The notes under the pieces are model-generated. The model was not told where the DNA came from and did not search any database. It saw nothing but the letters and a program-made list of their open reading frames with translations. Positions 34,027 through 43,084 of a stretch of DNA of 64,000 nt are shown piece after piece; the first letter of the stretch is position 1; each line of letters opens with the position of its first letter. This stretch comes from JBBRBB01 sp038206235 (lineage in GTDB: Bacteria; Bacteroidota; Bacteroidia; Chitinophagales; Chitinophagaceae): positions 223,886-287,885 of the forward strand of contig JBBRBB010000001.1 in NCBI GenBank assembly GCA_038206235.1, given 5' to 3'. The translations under genes were made by a program, and so were the position numbers.

Positions 34027-34752
34027 ATGCAAATAACGCTGTGCTTCGACTTTGGGAATACCCGCTTAAAATGCGCTGTATTTGAAAATGAAGCGCTGAA
34101 AGAAGTTGTGAATCTTGAAGATGATTCTACCGCATCAATTCAAAATATTCTTACTGCATATCATCCCCAAAAAACAATTCTTTCTTCGGTCATTAACCAC
34201 AATGCAGCAATTGAAGAATTGTTAATGGCTCAAACAAAATTTCATAAGCTTTCGCATAAAAGTAAATTGCCTTTTACAACGCCTGTTTCAAAGCCTGATA
34301 CTATTGGTGCCGACCGTTTGGCCTTATGCGCAGCAGCAATTGATATGCATCCGCAACAGCATACTCTTGCAATAAGCTTAGGCTCATGCATTACGTATAA
34401 TTTTATAAATAAGTTTCACGAATTTTTGGGCGGAAGCATTTCACCGGGAATGCAAATGCGCTTTAATTCAATGCACCAGTTTACAGCAAAGCTTCCATTA
34501 ATAAATCCTGATGCGAATTTTCCATTAACCGGATATGATACAAGAACAAATTTATTAAGCGGCGTTATCATGGGAATTAGTAAAGAGATTGATGGCATCA
34601 TTGATGAGTACGCTAAAAGATACAGTAAGTTTAACGTGCTTTTAACCGGCGGGGATATGGACTTTTTTGCGCCTCATATCAAAAACAAGATATTTGCCAG
34701 CCCTTATTTAATCTACAAAGGACTATATGTTATCAGTGAGTTCAACAGTTAG
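34027..34752 (+). CDS. coaX: Type III pantothenate kinase
   Basis: The 241-residue product catalyses the first step of coenzyme A synthesis, ATP-dependent phosphorylation of pantothenate. It begins with the phosphate-binding loop CFDFGNTRLKCAVF. TIGADRLALCAAA carries the conserved GADR pantothenate-site motif, and SLGSCITYNFI followed by GGSISPGM matches the family core. Length is normal. TAATTTTG, a -7-like motif, lies 17 bases before the ATG. The 3' end overlaps the next gene by 26 bases, and the coaX / barrel protein / lptC order is common in Bacteroidota. Confidence 0.9.
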   Translation: MQITLCFDFGNTRLKCAVFENEALKEVVNLEDDSTASIQNILTAYHPQKTILSSVINHNAAIEELLMAQTKFHKLSHKSKLPFTTPVSKPDTIGADRLALCAAAIDMHPQQHTLAISLGSCITYNFINKFHEFLGGSISPGMQMRFNSMHQFTAKLPLINPDANFPLTGYDTRTNLLSGVIMGISKEIDGIIDEYAKRYSKFNVLLTGGDMDFFAPHIKNKIFASPYLIYKGLYVISEFNS

Positions 34753-36118
34753 GTGTTTTTTTCTTTTTCTTTTTATCATTGCAGGCATTGCATTGGCAGC
34801 ACAGGAGAATGCGCCTTTTTCAAGATATGGATTGGGCGATGTGTATCCCGCTCAGCACATAGCTTCAAGAGGGATGGGCGGGCTTTCGGCCGCCTTTCAA
34901 AATTTACAGGCGATAAACACTATTAATCCCGCAACATACAGCGCTCTTCAGTTTATTGATTTGGGTAAAGGCGTTAAAGGCGGATTAGTTACTTATGATG
35001 TGGGTATCAGCATTGATTCCCGCACACTGCGCAGCGCAGTACCTGCAGATAAATTTAATTCTGTAAATTTTATTCCTTCCTATATTCAAATTGGAATTCC
35101 ATTAAATAAAAAATTGTTGCGAAGCACGGGTATTGTAGTTGGCTTGCGCCCCGCCACAAAAATTAATTATAGCGTAGATGAAAAAAAGCGCACCAATATT
35201 GATAGTATGCAAACCATATATGGAGGCGATGGCGGTTTAAACCAGGCTTTCATAGGCTTAGGGAAACGATGGAATCATTTTAGTGCGGGTGTAAATTTTG
35301 GGTATGAATTTGGCCAAAAAAATATAAGCACCAAGATTAGCTTTTTGAATGATTCTGTTTTTTATTATCAATCCAATTCTACTGACTCTGCACACTTTGG
35401 GGGATTGTTTGTAAACCCGGGATTATTTGGCTCTATAAAATTAAAAGAGATAACCAACAGCATAACAAAAAATTCAGAAACGTATTTACTAAACCTTGGC
35501 GCATCCGCAACTTTAAAGCAGCATCTCGAGGCAACAAAATCCCTCAACAGGCAAACGTTTACGTATGGACCTTCCGGCGAATTAGTACAGATTGACAGTG
35601 TGTTTAAACAATCCGGAATTTCCGGTACAATTGAAATGCCGCTGAATTATACTGCGGGGTTTATGTTCACTAAAGTGATTGGCAATGCTTATACATCAGT
35701 CAATAAATGGAGTTTCGGCGCTGATTACTCTGCAGCGTTATGGGAAAATTACAGATATTTTGGCCTGCCAGACCGTATAAACAATAGCTGGAAAATAAGC
35801 GTGGGCGGAGAGTTTACTCCAGACCCTTTAGCCGGCAAAACATTTTTTAGCCGCACCACTTATCGTGCAGGTTTTTATGCCGGCAAAAATTATATCAATG
35901 CAGATGGAAATGGTTATAATGAAAAAGCCCTTACCCTGGGCGGCTCGTTTAACTTAAGAAAATTCAGAGCGTATGATCATCAATACACTCTTATAAACAC
36001 TGCAATTGAAATTGGAAAAAGAGGCAGTGCCGTAAATAATATTACCGAAACATTTTTCAAATTTTCTGTTGGCTTATCTTTAAGCGACCTTTGGTTTATC
36101 AGCCGCAAATATGAGTAA
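34727..36118 (+). CDS. Outer-membrane protein of the coaX-lptC block
   Basis: The 463-residue product has a signal peptide (to about residue 25, ending ALAAQ). The start of the mature protein, NAPFSRYGLGDVYPAQHIASRGMGGLSAAF, is typical of a Bacteroidota outer-membrane protein of unknown role. The rest alternates as in a beta-barrel, with internal strands such as FSAGVNFGYEFGQK. It lies between coaX and lptC with overlaps at both ends (26 and 8 bases), so the three are an operon. Its position next to lptC suggests an envelope-assembly role, but this is inference. Confidence 0.75.
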   Translation: MLSVSSTVRCFFLFLFIIAGIALAAQENAPFSRYGLGDVYPAQHIASRGMGGLSAAFQNLQAINTINPATYSALQFIDLGKGVKGGLVTYDVGISIDSRTLRSAVPADKFNSVNFIPSYIQIGIPLNKKLLRSTGIVVGLRPATKINYSVDEKKRTNIDSMQTIYGGDGGLNQAFIGLGKRWNHFSAGVNFGYEFGQKNISTKISFLNDSVFYYQSNSTDSAHFGGLFVNPGLFGSIKLKEITNSITKNSETYLLNLGASATLKQHLEATKSLNRQTFTYGPSGELVQIDSVFKQSGISGTIEMPLNYTAGFMFTKVIGNAYTSVNKWSFGADYSAALWENYRYFGLPDRINNSWKISVGGEFTPDPLAGKTFFSRTTYRAGFYAGKNYINADGNGYNEKALTLGGSFNLRKFRAYDHQYTLINTAIEIGKRGSAVNNITETFFKFSVGLSLSDLWFISRKYE

Positions 36119-36683
36119 TTCGTTTTTATATATTTCTTACAGAGCAGTTCTTATTACAGGCTGCTTTTTTTTATGTAGTTGTGAAAACAATTACCAGGAA
36201 GTGCAAAATCTTGGAAAAAAAAAGTTGCCTGTTGATGAAGCTATAAATGTTGAAAGTTATTTAAGCCAAAGCGGTAAAGTAAAAGCCAAGCTTACTTCTC
36301 CTTTAATGCGCAGTATGCAAAGCGATTCGCCACAAATAGAATTTCCAAAAACATTACATGTTGATTTTTATGACGACAGCACCCAAGTTGAAAGCCGCCT
36401 GTTTGCAAAATATGGATTATATTATCAAAAGAAAAGTCTTGTATTTTTAAGAGACAGTGTGGTTGTTTTTAATATGCAGCACGATACGCTTCGCTGTGAA
36501 GAGCTTTGGTGGGATCAGGATAAGGAAATTATTTATACCAACACTCCCGTCCATATACGCAAGCCCGATGAAAAGATTGATGGCACCGGACTGGTGGCAG
36601 ACCAAAACTTTACGAAGTGGACAATCAATAATGCAAAAGGTCCGGTGAATGTGGCTGACAGTTTATTGCCTTCTGCATTTTGA
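36111..36683 (+). CDS. lptC: LPS export ABC transporter periplasmic protein LptC
   Basis: The 190-residue product has an N-terminal hydrophobic segment ending in a lipobox-like FFLCSC. An LptC-like beta-jellyroll follows: YLSQSGKVKAKLTSPLMRSMQSD, FPKTLHVDFYDDSTQVESRLFAKYGLYY, then TLRCEELWWDQDKEIIYTN and VHIRKPDEKIDGTGLVADQNF. LptC carries LPS from the LptBFG transporter towards LptA. The D-G-x-G-L-V/A-D-x-x-F end is a family hallmark. It overlaps the upstream gene by 8 bases. Confidence 0.85.
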   Translation: MSNSFLYISYRAVLITGCFFLCSCENNYQEVQNLGKKKLPVDEAINVESYLSQSGKVKAKLTSPLMRSMQSDSPQIEFPKTLHVDFYDDSTQVESRLFAKYGLYYQKKSLVFLRDSVVVFNMQHDTLRCEELWWDQDKEIIYTNTPVHIRKPDEKIDGTGLVADQNFTKWTINNAKGPVNVADSLLPSAF

Positions 36684-36722
36684 TTGTAAGAAATAATTTT
36701 TTTTTGATGATGGCTTATTCTT

Positions 36723-37007
36723 TCACAAAGACTTTACAGCTATTGTATTTTTTCTCCTTGCAAAATATTGCCACACCCACATAATAGTGAATGATGGAAT
36801 AAAATCTGTGCCCGGCAACAGCTCTTCAATAAAATTAAATACACCGCCAATAATACCTTTCTTTCCGCCAAAAGTTTTGTAAAAGATAAATGCTGAAATG
36901 GGCGCCCACACTAAATCTCCCAGCTCACCAATAAAAGGAAGAGCGTAAGTGGCATAGCCGATTAAATCCATTACAATGCAGAAGAGCAGCGAAGAGTGTT
37001 GTTTCAT
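36723..37007 (-). CDS. Small membrane protein
   Basis: The 94-residue product has two or three hydrophobic segments and the motif DLIGYATYALPFIGELGDLVWAPISAFIFYKTFGGKKG. It then has GGVFNFIEELLPGTDFIPSFTIMW. Similar short proteins occur widely in Bacteroidota without an assigned function. It converges on lptC. Confidence 0.65.
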   Translation of the reverse strand: MKQHSSLLFCIVMDLIGYATYALPFIGELGDLVWAPISAFIFYKTFGGKKGIIGGVFNFIEELLPGTDFIPSFTIMWVWQYFARRKNTIAVKSL

Positions 37008-37419
37008 TTATTTTTTTGAAAAAGGTTATTCAAACCACGTACCAATATTGATGGGTGAAAGAATGGCATTTATTATGTAACCAGCTTTTGTTTTCTCTAA
37101 AGTTCCGAAGGAATCCTTAGGAGAGTTCTTTAAACATAGCCCTTCAGTTGAGCAATTCATTCATCAAAAATTTTTCATTGGGACAAATTTTTTTCAACAT
37201 TGATGTGCAAAACAAAATTCAATCTTTTTGAAAGGAAATATTTTCTGAATAAAAAAGGAGGTGTACATTGAGACGCTCAGCTGCTGCAGGTAAGCCCTTA
37301 CCGGAATCTGAGCTTGCCTTTTTATATTTAATTCTTTCTCTTGTATTATTTTTAGGTGGGCCAGGCAACATGAGTGTGGATGGAAGGTTAAGTAAATAAC
37401 AATCTCGAAATTTATTATT
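37008..37419. other. Intergenic region with a nested hairpin
   Basis: About 410 bases without a protein gene. The only structure I see is the nested stem at 37275-37313 followed by a T-rich stretch. The region left of it has no clear feature. Confidence 0.4.
37275..37330 (+). ncRNA. Candidate structured RNA or terminator, nested hairpin
   Basis: GCTCAG (37275-37280) pairs with CTGAGC (37308-37313). Inside it GGTAAG (37289-37294) and CTTACC (37297-37302) form a second stem with a two-base loop. TTGCCTTTTTATATTT follows. It could be the end of a small RNA or a leader element upstream of the thioesterase gene. I know of no matching family. Confidence 0.3.
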
Positions 37420-37842
37420 GTGTACGAATCAGCTACTCAGCTAAGGGTGCGCTATGCAGAAACAGACCAGATGAATGTAGTGTATTACGGAAACTATGCA
37501 CAGTATTTTGAAGTAGGTCGTGTAGAGAGCATCAGGCAATTGGGATATACTTATAAGGATATGGAAGCCTCGGGAATTATTATGCCTGTAGTAGAATTTC
37601 ATGTGAAATATTTACGGTCTGCCACTTATGATGATTTGCTTACCATTAAAACACAAATACGTGAGCTGCCCGAAAGTTATCGCATAGAATTTTTTCAGGA
37701 AGTGTATAATGAAGAGAAAAAATTACTTGCCGCAGGAAAAGTTGTTTTATACTTTCTTAATGCAAAGACATGGGAACGTACTACTGTGCCTGAGGAAATG
37801 AAGAAAAAGCTATTGCCATTTTTTGAAAATAATAAGAAGTAA
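37420..37842 (+). CDS. Acyl-CoA thioesterase, YbgC/4HBT family
   Basis: The 140-residue product is a hot-dog fold thioesterase. It starts at GTG (37420) with MYESATQLRVRYAETDQMNVVYYGNYAQYFEVGRVE, the YbgC signature. The catalytic Asp is in ETDQM, preceding NVVYYGNY. There is no ATG in frame before this domain, so the GTG start is likely real. It lies ten bases before the first of two Uma2 genes on the same strand. The acyl substrate is unknown. Confidence 0.85.
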   Translation: MYESATQLRVRYAETDQMNVVYYGNYAQYFEVGRVESIRQLGYTYKDMEASGIIMPVVEFHVKYLRSATYDDLLTIKTQIRELPESYRIEFFQEVYNEEKKLLAAGKVVLYFLNAKTWERTTVPEEMKKKLLPFFENNKK

Positions 37843-37851
37843 ATTTGATGT

Positions 37852-38436
37852 ATGGAAGTTAATGAACCTGCAGTAAAATATCATCCCAAAATGACCGCTG
37901 AAGCTTATCTTGAATGGGAGAGAAAGCAGCCTTATAAACATGAATATGTTGAAGGTGAAATTGCAGATATGGCAGGAGCTTCTGCTAAACATAATAAAAT
38001 ACTTACAAATATTATAAGAAAAATAGGAACATTTTTGGAAGGAAAATCTTGCGAAATTTATCCCAGTGATTTAAGAATTTTTGTAAAATCAAAGGAATCT
38101 TATTTTTATCCTGATGCAACCATCATTTGCGGAGAGCTTGAATTTGCTGATAATGTAAATGAAACGGTAACAAATCCTTCGGTAATTTTTGAAATACTTT
38201 CCCCCTCTACTCAAGACTATGATATTGGCCGAAAGCTCTTCTTTTATATGCAGATAGAAAGTTTAAAAGAATATATTATTATTGATTCCGCTTCAAGAAA
38301 CATTCGTATTGGCAGAAAAAAAGAAAATAATTCCTGGCAATTCCAGGAACTTACTAATGAAAATGATATTATTTCAATTACTGCAATTCAATATACATTT
38401 TTGCTTAAAGATATTTACACAGGTATAAAGTTTTGA
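37852..38436 (+). CDS. Uma2-family putative nuclease (tandem copy 1)
   Basis: The 194-residue product begins MEVNEPAVKYHPKMTAEAYLEWERKQPYKHEYVEGEI and has the Uma2 core. YFYPDATIICGELE holds the PD motif, VIFEILSPSTQDYDIG the E-I-L strand, and LFFYMQIESLKEYIIIDSASRN the final core element. It is closely related to the next gene (38471), with almost the same N-terminus, and looks like one of a tandem duplication. Biological role unknown. Confidence 0.8.
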   Translation: MEVNEPAVKYHPKMTAEAYLEWERKQPYKHEYVEGEIADMAGASAKHNKILTNIIRKIGTFLEGKSCEIYPSDLRIFVKSKESYFYPDATIICGELEFADNVNETVTNPSVIFEILSPSTQDYDIGRKLFFYMQIESLKEYIIIDSASRNIRIGRKKENNSWQFQELTNENDIISITAIQYTFLLKDIYTGIKF

Positions 38437-38470
38437 TTAAAAAAGTTCATTTACTAATTAAGTAATTAAC

Positions 38471-39067
38471 ATGGAAGTCCACGAACACGCCGTGCAATAT
38501 CATCCGAAAATGAGCGCTGAAGCTTATCTTGAGTGGGAAAGAGAACAGCCATATAAGCATGAATACATTCAAGGTGAAATCATTGATATGGCAGGGGCTT
38601 CTTTTGCTCATAACCATATTCATTCAAATTTATTTGGTGCTATTGCACCTCACCTAAAAGATAAAGAGTGCAAGATATTTGGCAGTGATTTACGGGTTGA
38701 AGTAAAAGCAAAAGAATCTTATTTCTACCCCGACCTTGTAATTGTTTGCGGAGATTTTGAAGACGCAGATGATAAACAAGATATGATAAAGAACCCTCCA
38801 GTAGTCATTGAAATTTCATCTCTCTCAACCCAAAAATATGACGCAGGCAGAAAAAAATTCTTTTACATGCAGATGTCATCTTTGAAAGAATATATAATGA
38901 TTGATACGGCAAATATTGCTGCAGATATTCTTAGAAAAACAAATGAAGGTAAATGGGAAAACGAAGTTATTATTGATAAAAACTCATCCTTACATATCAA
39001 CACCATTAATTTCAGCTTGCCTTTATCTGATGTGTATAAAAATGTTGAACTTACATCTTTACTTTAA
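38471..39067 (+). CDS. Uma2-family putative nuclease (tandem copy 2)
   Basis: The 198-residue product begins MEVHEHAVQYHPKMSAEAYLEWEREQPYKHEYIQGEI and has the same core as its neighbour: YFYPDLVIVCGDFE, VVIEISSLSTQKYDAG, FFYMQMSSLKEYIMIDTAN. The first 60 residues are far more alike between the copies than the C-terminal third, which suggests duplication followed by divergence of the tail. The stop codon overlaps the end of the convergent dacB gene by nine bases. Confidence 0.8.
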   Translation: MEVHEHAVQYHPKMSAEAYLEWEREQPYKHEYIQGEIIDMAGASFAHNHIHSNLFGAIAPHLKDKECKIFGSDLRVEVKAKESYFYPDLVIVCGDFEDADDKQDMIKNPPVVIEISSLSTQKYDAGRKKFFYMQMSSLKEYIMIDTANIAADILRKTNEGKWENEVIIDKNSSLHINTINFSLPLSDVYKNVELTSLL

Positions 39068-40459
39068 CGCATCAAGCAGCTTAAACAATTTTTGTACAAT
39101 GCTTCCTTTCGATGTATCATAATTATTGATAATTACAGCAAATGTATATTGAGTGCCTTGCCTTGATGCGTGATACCCCGCAAATGCTTTTACACCGGCA
39201 ATTGTACCGCTCTTCATTTTCATGTTGTTGTAAGTTGGCAGTGCATCGTAAAAACTATTGAACCAAGAAGCATTCTTTGCATACTGTAATATTTCAACCA
39301 AACTCTTTGTGGTAATTTGGTTTTGCGGAGAAAGCCCGCTGCCATCAATCATATTTATAGCTGATGAATCAATGCCTCTTTGCTGCCAGAATTGTTTCAC
39401 TAATTCAACGCCTCTTTCTGTAGAACCTAATGAATCATTTTCTAAAGCAATTGTTTTAATGAATGCTTCTCCATATAAATTGATACTCTTTTGTAAAAAC
39501 CAATAAACCATACTGTCTAATGACGGTGAAAAAAATGAATCAATGATAATTGGAATTGCCTGTTGTTGTTTAATGGGTTGCATCAATGTTCTTATCTCAC
39601 CGGTTACATCAACATTATTTACTAATAATATTTTTTTCAACTCTTTTCCAAACTGCACTGCAGGATGTGAAAGCGAACCTGAAATAGTAAATGTTGTGTC
39701 ACTCACAGGAACACTTCCCTCCAAAAATCCTGATGACGAAAAAAGCGGCATAAAAATATATGCATTATCACCACTGCCCTGCTCCCCTGTTTTTAAAAAA
39801 TTTAAAAAGGAATATTCCGTTTCAGGGTTTGTGCCTTTTATGCCAACAGAATCACCTTCGTGTTGTCCTGGTCTCAATAAAATATCATATTGATTTTCGT
39901 TCCAGTCTATGCCCCATGCACCTGCGCCATAGTAATTCCCAATGTCGTCCCACGGCCATCCTCCGGGCAAGGGCTGATAACTAAAGTTGCTTTCATCCAA
40001 AATAATATCACCAGCAATTTCCTGTATATTTTTTTCTTTTAGGTCAGCAAGAATTTTATTTAAAACACTGTCTCTTTTTGTTTGTGTGTAACGCCAGCTT
40101 CCTAATGTTGGGTCGCCATAACCCGTAATATATAAGTTGCCATGCAAAACATTGTTTCCTATTTTGCCATCATACCCTAATAAAGTTTTGAAACGATAAC
40201 CTTCTCCTAATAACTCATACGCAGTGGAGGCAGTAATTATTTTTTGTGTGCTTGCAGGCGACAAACCAAACTCCTCATTCAAATGATAAACTGTTTTTCC
40301 TGTTTTCGTTTCCACCACGTACAAGCTCATGATGGCATGTTTCATCTGTTCATCTTTTAATAAAATCTGAACAGCCTTATCAATGCGCTGTGTGATTGTT
40401 TGCGAAAAAGAAAATATTACAGTGAAAAGAAATATTGCTGACAAAAAAAATCGCTTCAT
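39059..40459 (-). CDS. dacB: D-alanyl-D-alanine carboxypeptidase/endopeptidase (PBP4, S13 family)
   Basis: The 466-residue periplasmic enzyme has a signal peptide ending FSFSQ. The active-site Ser70 lies in SPASTQK (SxxK). The SxN motif is in QKSINLYGEAF, and the KTG triad is present as KMKSGTIAG. It trims or cleaves cross-links in peptidoglycan. The family's long insertion between SxxK and SxN is present (about residues 110-310). Length and motif order are normal. It diverges from cinA, with 42 bases between the starts. Confidence 0.9.
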   Translation of the reverse strand: MKRFFLSAIFLFTVIFSFSQTITQRIDKAVQILLKDEQMKHAIMSLYVVETKTGKTVYHLNEEFGLSPASTQKIITASTAYELLGEGYRFKTLLGYDGKIGNNVLHGNLYITGYGDPTLGSWRYTQTKRDSVLNKILADLKEKNIQEIAGDIILDESNFSYQPLPGGWPWDDIGNYYGAGAWGIDWNENQYDILLRPGQHEGDSVGIKGTNPETEYSFLNFLKTGEQGSGDNAYIFMPLFSSSGFLEGSVPVSDTTFTISGSLSHPAVQFGKELKKILLVNNVDVTGEIRTLMQPIKQQQAIPIIIDSFFSPSLDSMVYWFLQKSINLYGEAFIKTIALENDSLGSTERGVELVKQFWQQRGIDSSAINMIDGSGLSPQNQITTKSLVEILQYAKNASWFNSFYDALPTYNNMKMKSGTIAGVKAFAGYHASRQGTQYTFAVIINNYDTSKGSIVQKLFKLLDALK

Positions 40460-40501
40460 TCGCTTTGTTTACTTTGCGCTAAATTAAGTGTATCTGCACG
40501 T

Positions 40502-41740
40502 ATGGAAAAGATTACCGCTTCAATTATAACAATTGGTGATGAATTGCTGATAGGTCAGGTTATTGATACCAACAGCGCATGGATGGCGCAGCAACTGAAT
40601 ACAATCGGCATTTGGGTAAGCAGGCGTGTGGCAGTTGGCGATTCATGGAATGATGTATGGAATTCGCTGAATGAAGAGAGCAAACATGCAAACATTATTC
40701 TTATTACCGGCGGACTGGGTCCTACTTCTGATGATATAACCAAACCCTTGCTCTGCGAATATTTTGGCGGAAAAATGATTGTTGATGAGAAGGTATTAGA
40801 AAATGTAAAAAATATTTTCGTAAACATTCTGAAGCGTCCCTTGCTCGAAGCAAATTTGAAACAGGCAGAAGTGCCCGATATATGCATCGTTATTCAGAAT
40901 GCAAGAGGCACAGCGCCGGGAATGTGGTTTAATAAAGATGGAAAAATTTTCATCAGTATGCCCGGTGTGCCGCATGAAATGCAGGGAATGCTCACGAATT
41001 ATGTGCTGCCCGAATTAAAGAAGCAATTTATACTTGCACCAATTGAACACAAAACATTACTGACGGCGGGCATTGGAGAATCTTTTCTTGCAGAGAAACT
41101 AAAAGATTTTGAAGCGTCACTAACAGAAAATATCAAGCTGGCTTACTTGCCAAATTATGGTATGGTGAGACTTCGCTTAACTGCAGCAGAGAGTAAGCAA
41201 CAAATAGAAGAACGGTTTGAAGAGCTAAAGCAGCTTGTGAAAGATTATCTTGTTACTGATGAAGATATAACCCTTCAGGAAGCAATTGGCAGATTATTAA
41301 AACAAAAAAATAAAACGCTCTCAACGGCAGAGAGTTGCACCGGCGGATATATTGCACATTTGATTACATCTGTTGCGGGTTCGTCAAAATATTTTTATGG
41401 CAGCGTGGTCAGTTATGATAACAGTATAAAAGAAAATCTTTTAAACGTTAAACCTGAAACCTTAAACGACTATGGCGCAGTGAGTGAGCAAACAGTAATT
41501 GAAATGGCAAAGGGCGCATTACAAATTATGCAAACTGATTATGCCATTGCCGTTAGCGGAATTATGGGACCGGATGGCGGCACTCCCGAAAAACCTGTTG
41601 GCACTGTTTGGGCCGCAGTTGCAAATAATAAAAAGTCAGAAGCAAAAAAATTTTATTTCCGGTTTCTCAGGCAACGAAACATTGAACTCACTGCAACGAA
41701 TGCCTTGAATTTGTTGAGGGAGTTTATACTGAATGATTAA
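40502..41740 (+). CDS. cinA: CinA family nicotinamide-nucleotide amidase
   Basis: The 412-residue product has the two CinA domains. The N-terminal MoCF-binding-like part is SIITIGDELLIGQVIDTNSAWMA with ILITGGLGPTSDDIT. The C-terminal amidase is STAESCTGGYIAHLITSVAGSS with YAIAVSGIMGPDGGTPEKPVGTVW. The full form degrades NMN and ADP-ribose-related compounds in pyridine nucleotide recycling. Length is typical. TACTTTG just upstream is a near-match to a -7 element. Confidence 0.9.
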   Translation: MEKITASIITIGDELLIGQVIDTNSAWMAQQLNTIGIWVSRRVAVGDSWNDVWNSLNEESKHANIILITGGLGPTSDDITKPLLCEYFGGKMIVDEKVLENVKNIFVNILKRPLLEANLKQAEVPDICIVIQNARGTAPGMWFNKDGKIFISMPGVPHEMQGMLTNYVLPELKKQFILAPIEHKTLLTAGIGESFLAEKLKDFEASLTENIKLAYLPNYGMVRLRLTAAESKQQIEERFEELKQLVKDYLVTDEDITLQEAIGRLLKQKNKTLSTAESCTGGYIAHLITSVAGSSKYFYGSVVSYDNSIKENLLNVKPETLNDYGAVSEQTVIEMAKGALQIMQTDYAIAVSGIMGPDGGTPEKPVGTVWAAVANNKKSEAKKFYFRFLRQRNIELTATNALNLLREFILND

Positions 41741-41850
41741 TTATTTTTAAAAAAAAGAATTTATGGAAGCTGGTATTCAGGCAAAAAAAAATTACCATGT
41801 TACAGCTTGAAGATATTGAATTGGCTAAAGAAATAGAAGAAGGATTGAAA

Positions 41851-42513
41851 TCACGGAATTTTCTTCACCAATTGTTTCAAATCTTTTTGTGTAATAATAG
41901 AATTATTCGAACCCCTTTTTACCACATGCAACATTGCTTTCGCTAACTCCGCCGATGTAATAACTTTTGAGGGTATAAATAAACCCGCAACTTTTACCAT
42001 TGCATATTGCAATCGCAATAACAGCGAAATATTATCAAGCTTATGAACGGGTAGAATGCCTGCAGGTCTTGCTATGTATAGTTTTTTAAAAGGTAGTTTA
42101 AGCAAGGCGCTTTCTGTTTTCCCCTTAATACGGCCAAATAAGAATTTACTTTTCCCCGTTAGGTCTGCGCCATCGCCGCTCAGAAATAAAAAAGTAATCA
42201 ATGGGTTTGCCTGCAGCATTTCTTTTGCCGCAGCCAGCGTAAAATCGTAAGTTATTCTTATGTACTCTTCTTTACTAACTGCATTTTGAGATATTCCCAA
42301 ACACCACAAACACGCATCCTTATTTTTAAAAACTTCTGCAAGATTTGAGTAGTCTAAAAAATTCTGATGAATAACCGTGTTAAGTTTTGGATGTTGAATT
42401 TTTAAAGGTCTGCGAACAAGGGCGGTAACTTCTGAAATATCATTATCTGCAATCGCTTGTCTGATTACTTCTGACCCAACCATTCCTGTGGCGCCTGTGA
42501 TTATGATTTTCAT
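41851..42513 (-). CDS. NAD(P)H-binding SDR-like protein
   Basis: The 220-residue product is an atypical short-chain dehydrogenase fold: KIIITGATGMVGSEVIRQA is the GxxGxxG dinucleotide loop. VTALVRRPL follows after strand 2, and CLWCLGISQ follows strand 4. The pattern matches YbjT/NmrA-like or oxidoreductase HTATIP2-like proteins that bind NADP without a clear catalytic Tyr-Lys pair. No operon partner is seen. Its 3' end covers the end of a short degenerate frame on the other strand at about 41796-41960. Confidence 0.75.
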   Translation of the reverse strand: MKIIITGATGMVGSEVIRQAIADNDISEVTALVRRPLKIQHPKLNTVIHQNFLDYSNLAEVFKNKDACLWCLGISQNAVSKEEYIRITYDFTLAAAKEMLQANPLITFLFLSGDGADLTGKSKFLFGRIKGKTESALLKLPFKKLYIARPAGILPVHKLDNISLLLRLQYAMVKVAGLFIPSKVITSAELAKAMLHVVKRGSNNSIITQKDLKQLVKKIP

Positions 42514-42695
42514 TAAGCGAAATTGATGAAAATAACGACTTTGTTCTTATTTATTGTGATGAAAACGTATTTGATTGTCTAAGCTGTAATCTTTGGTACA
42601 GGACGAGAATAAAAACTACATCGAAACAATATTTGATCCCCATAAGCAACATGAATATTTAGCTTTCTTCGTAAAGATAAAATGTAAGTTTGAAT

Positions 42696-42872
42696 ATGAG
42701 TTTAATTAAGAAACATACTTCAGTGAAAGAACGGGCTGCAAAATCCCGTTCGAAAAATGCAATTGAGCCAGAGATAACGATTGTATATAAATCTAAAACT
42801 TCATCTTCTTCTTTTCCTCAAAAAATTGATAAGGCAAATAAGCTTTTATCAAAAGCAAAACTGATGAAGTAA
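42696..42872 (+). CDS. Small basic hypothetical protein
   Basis: The 58-residue product is Lys/Ser-rich (MSLIKKHTSVKERAAKSRS...SSSSFPQKIDKANKLLSKAKLMK). It has no signal peptide or recognised fold. It stands alone at the left edge of the accessory island. Coding status is moderate, based on a clean ATG frame and composition. Confidence 0.4.
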   Translation: MSLIKKHTSVKERAAKSRSKNAIEPEITIVYKSKTSSSSFPQKIDKANKLLSKAKLMK

Positions 42873-43084
42873 TTGAATTTTTTTATCCCTTACAACCAAT
42901 TTGATTGCTTGATCCGTAACCTTTTAGTTGCCAATAGGGCTCTGGATGTATAATGTAACTAAATGCAGGAGCTTAGGTTGAATAGAAAGAGGGATAAGAG
43001 CATAACGAGCCAGAAACAAAATCTTACTATATTCGCTTTTAGTACATCGGTTCTCAGAAATTCTGCCTACAAGAAGTGAAAATA

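Noticed and set aside
41764..41960. Short plus-strand frames after cinA (starting about 41764 and 41796)
   Set aside because: They are short, one stops quickly and the other runs into the antisense of the SDR-like gene. They may be the relic of a small gene, but no family was recognised.
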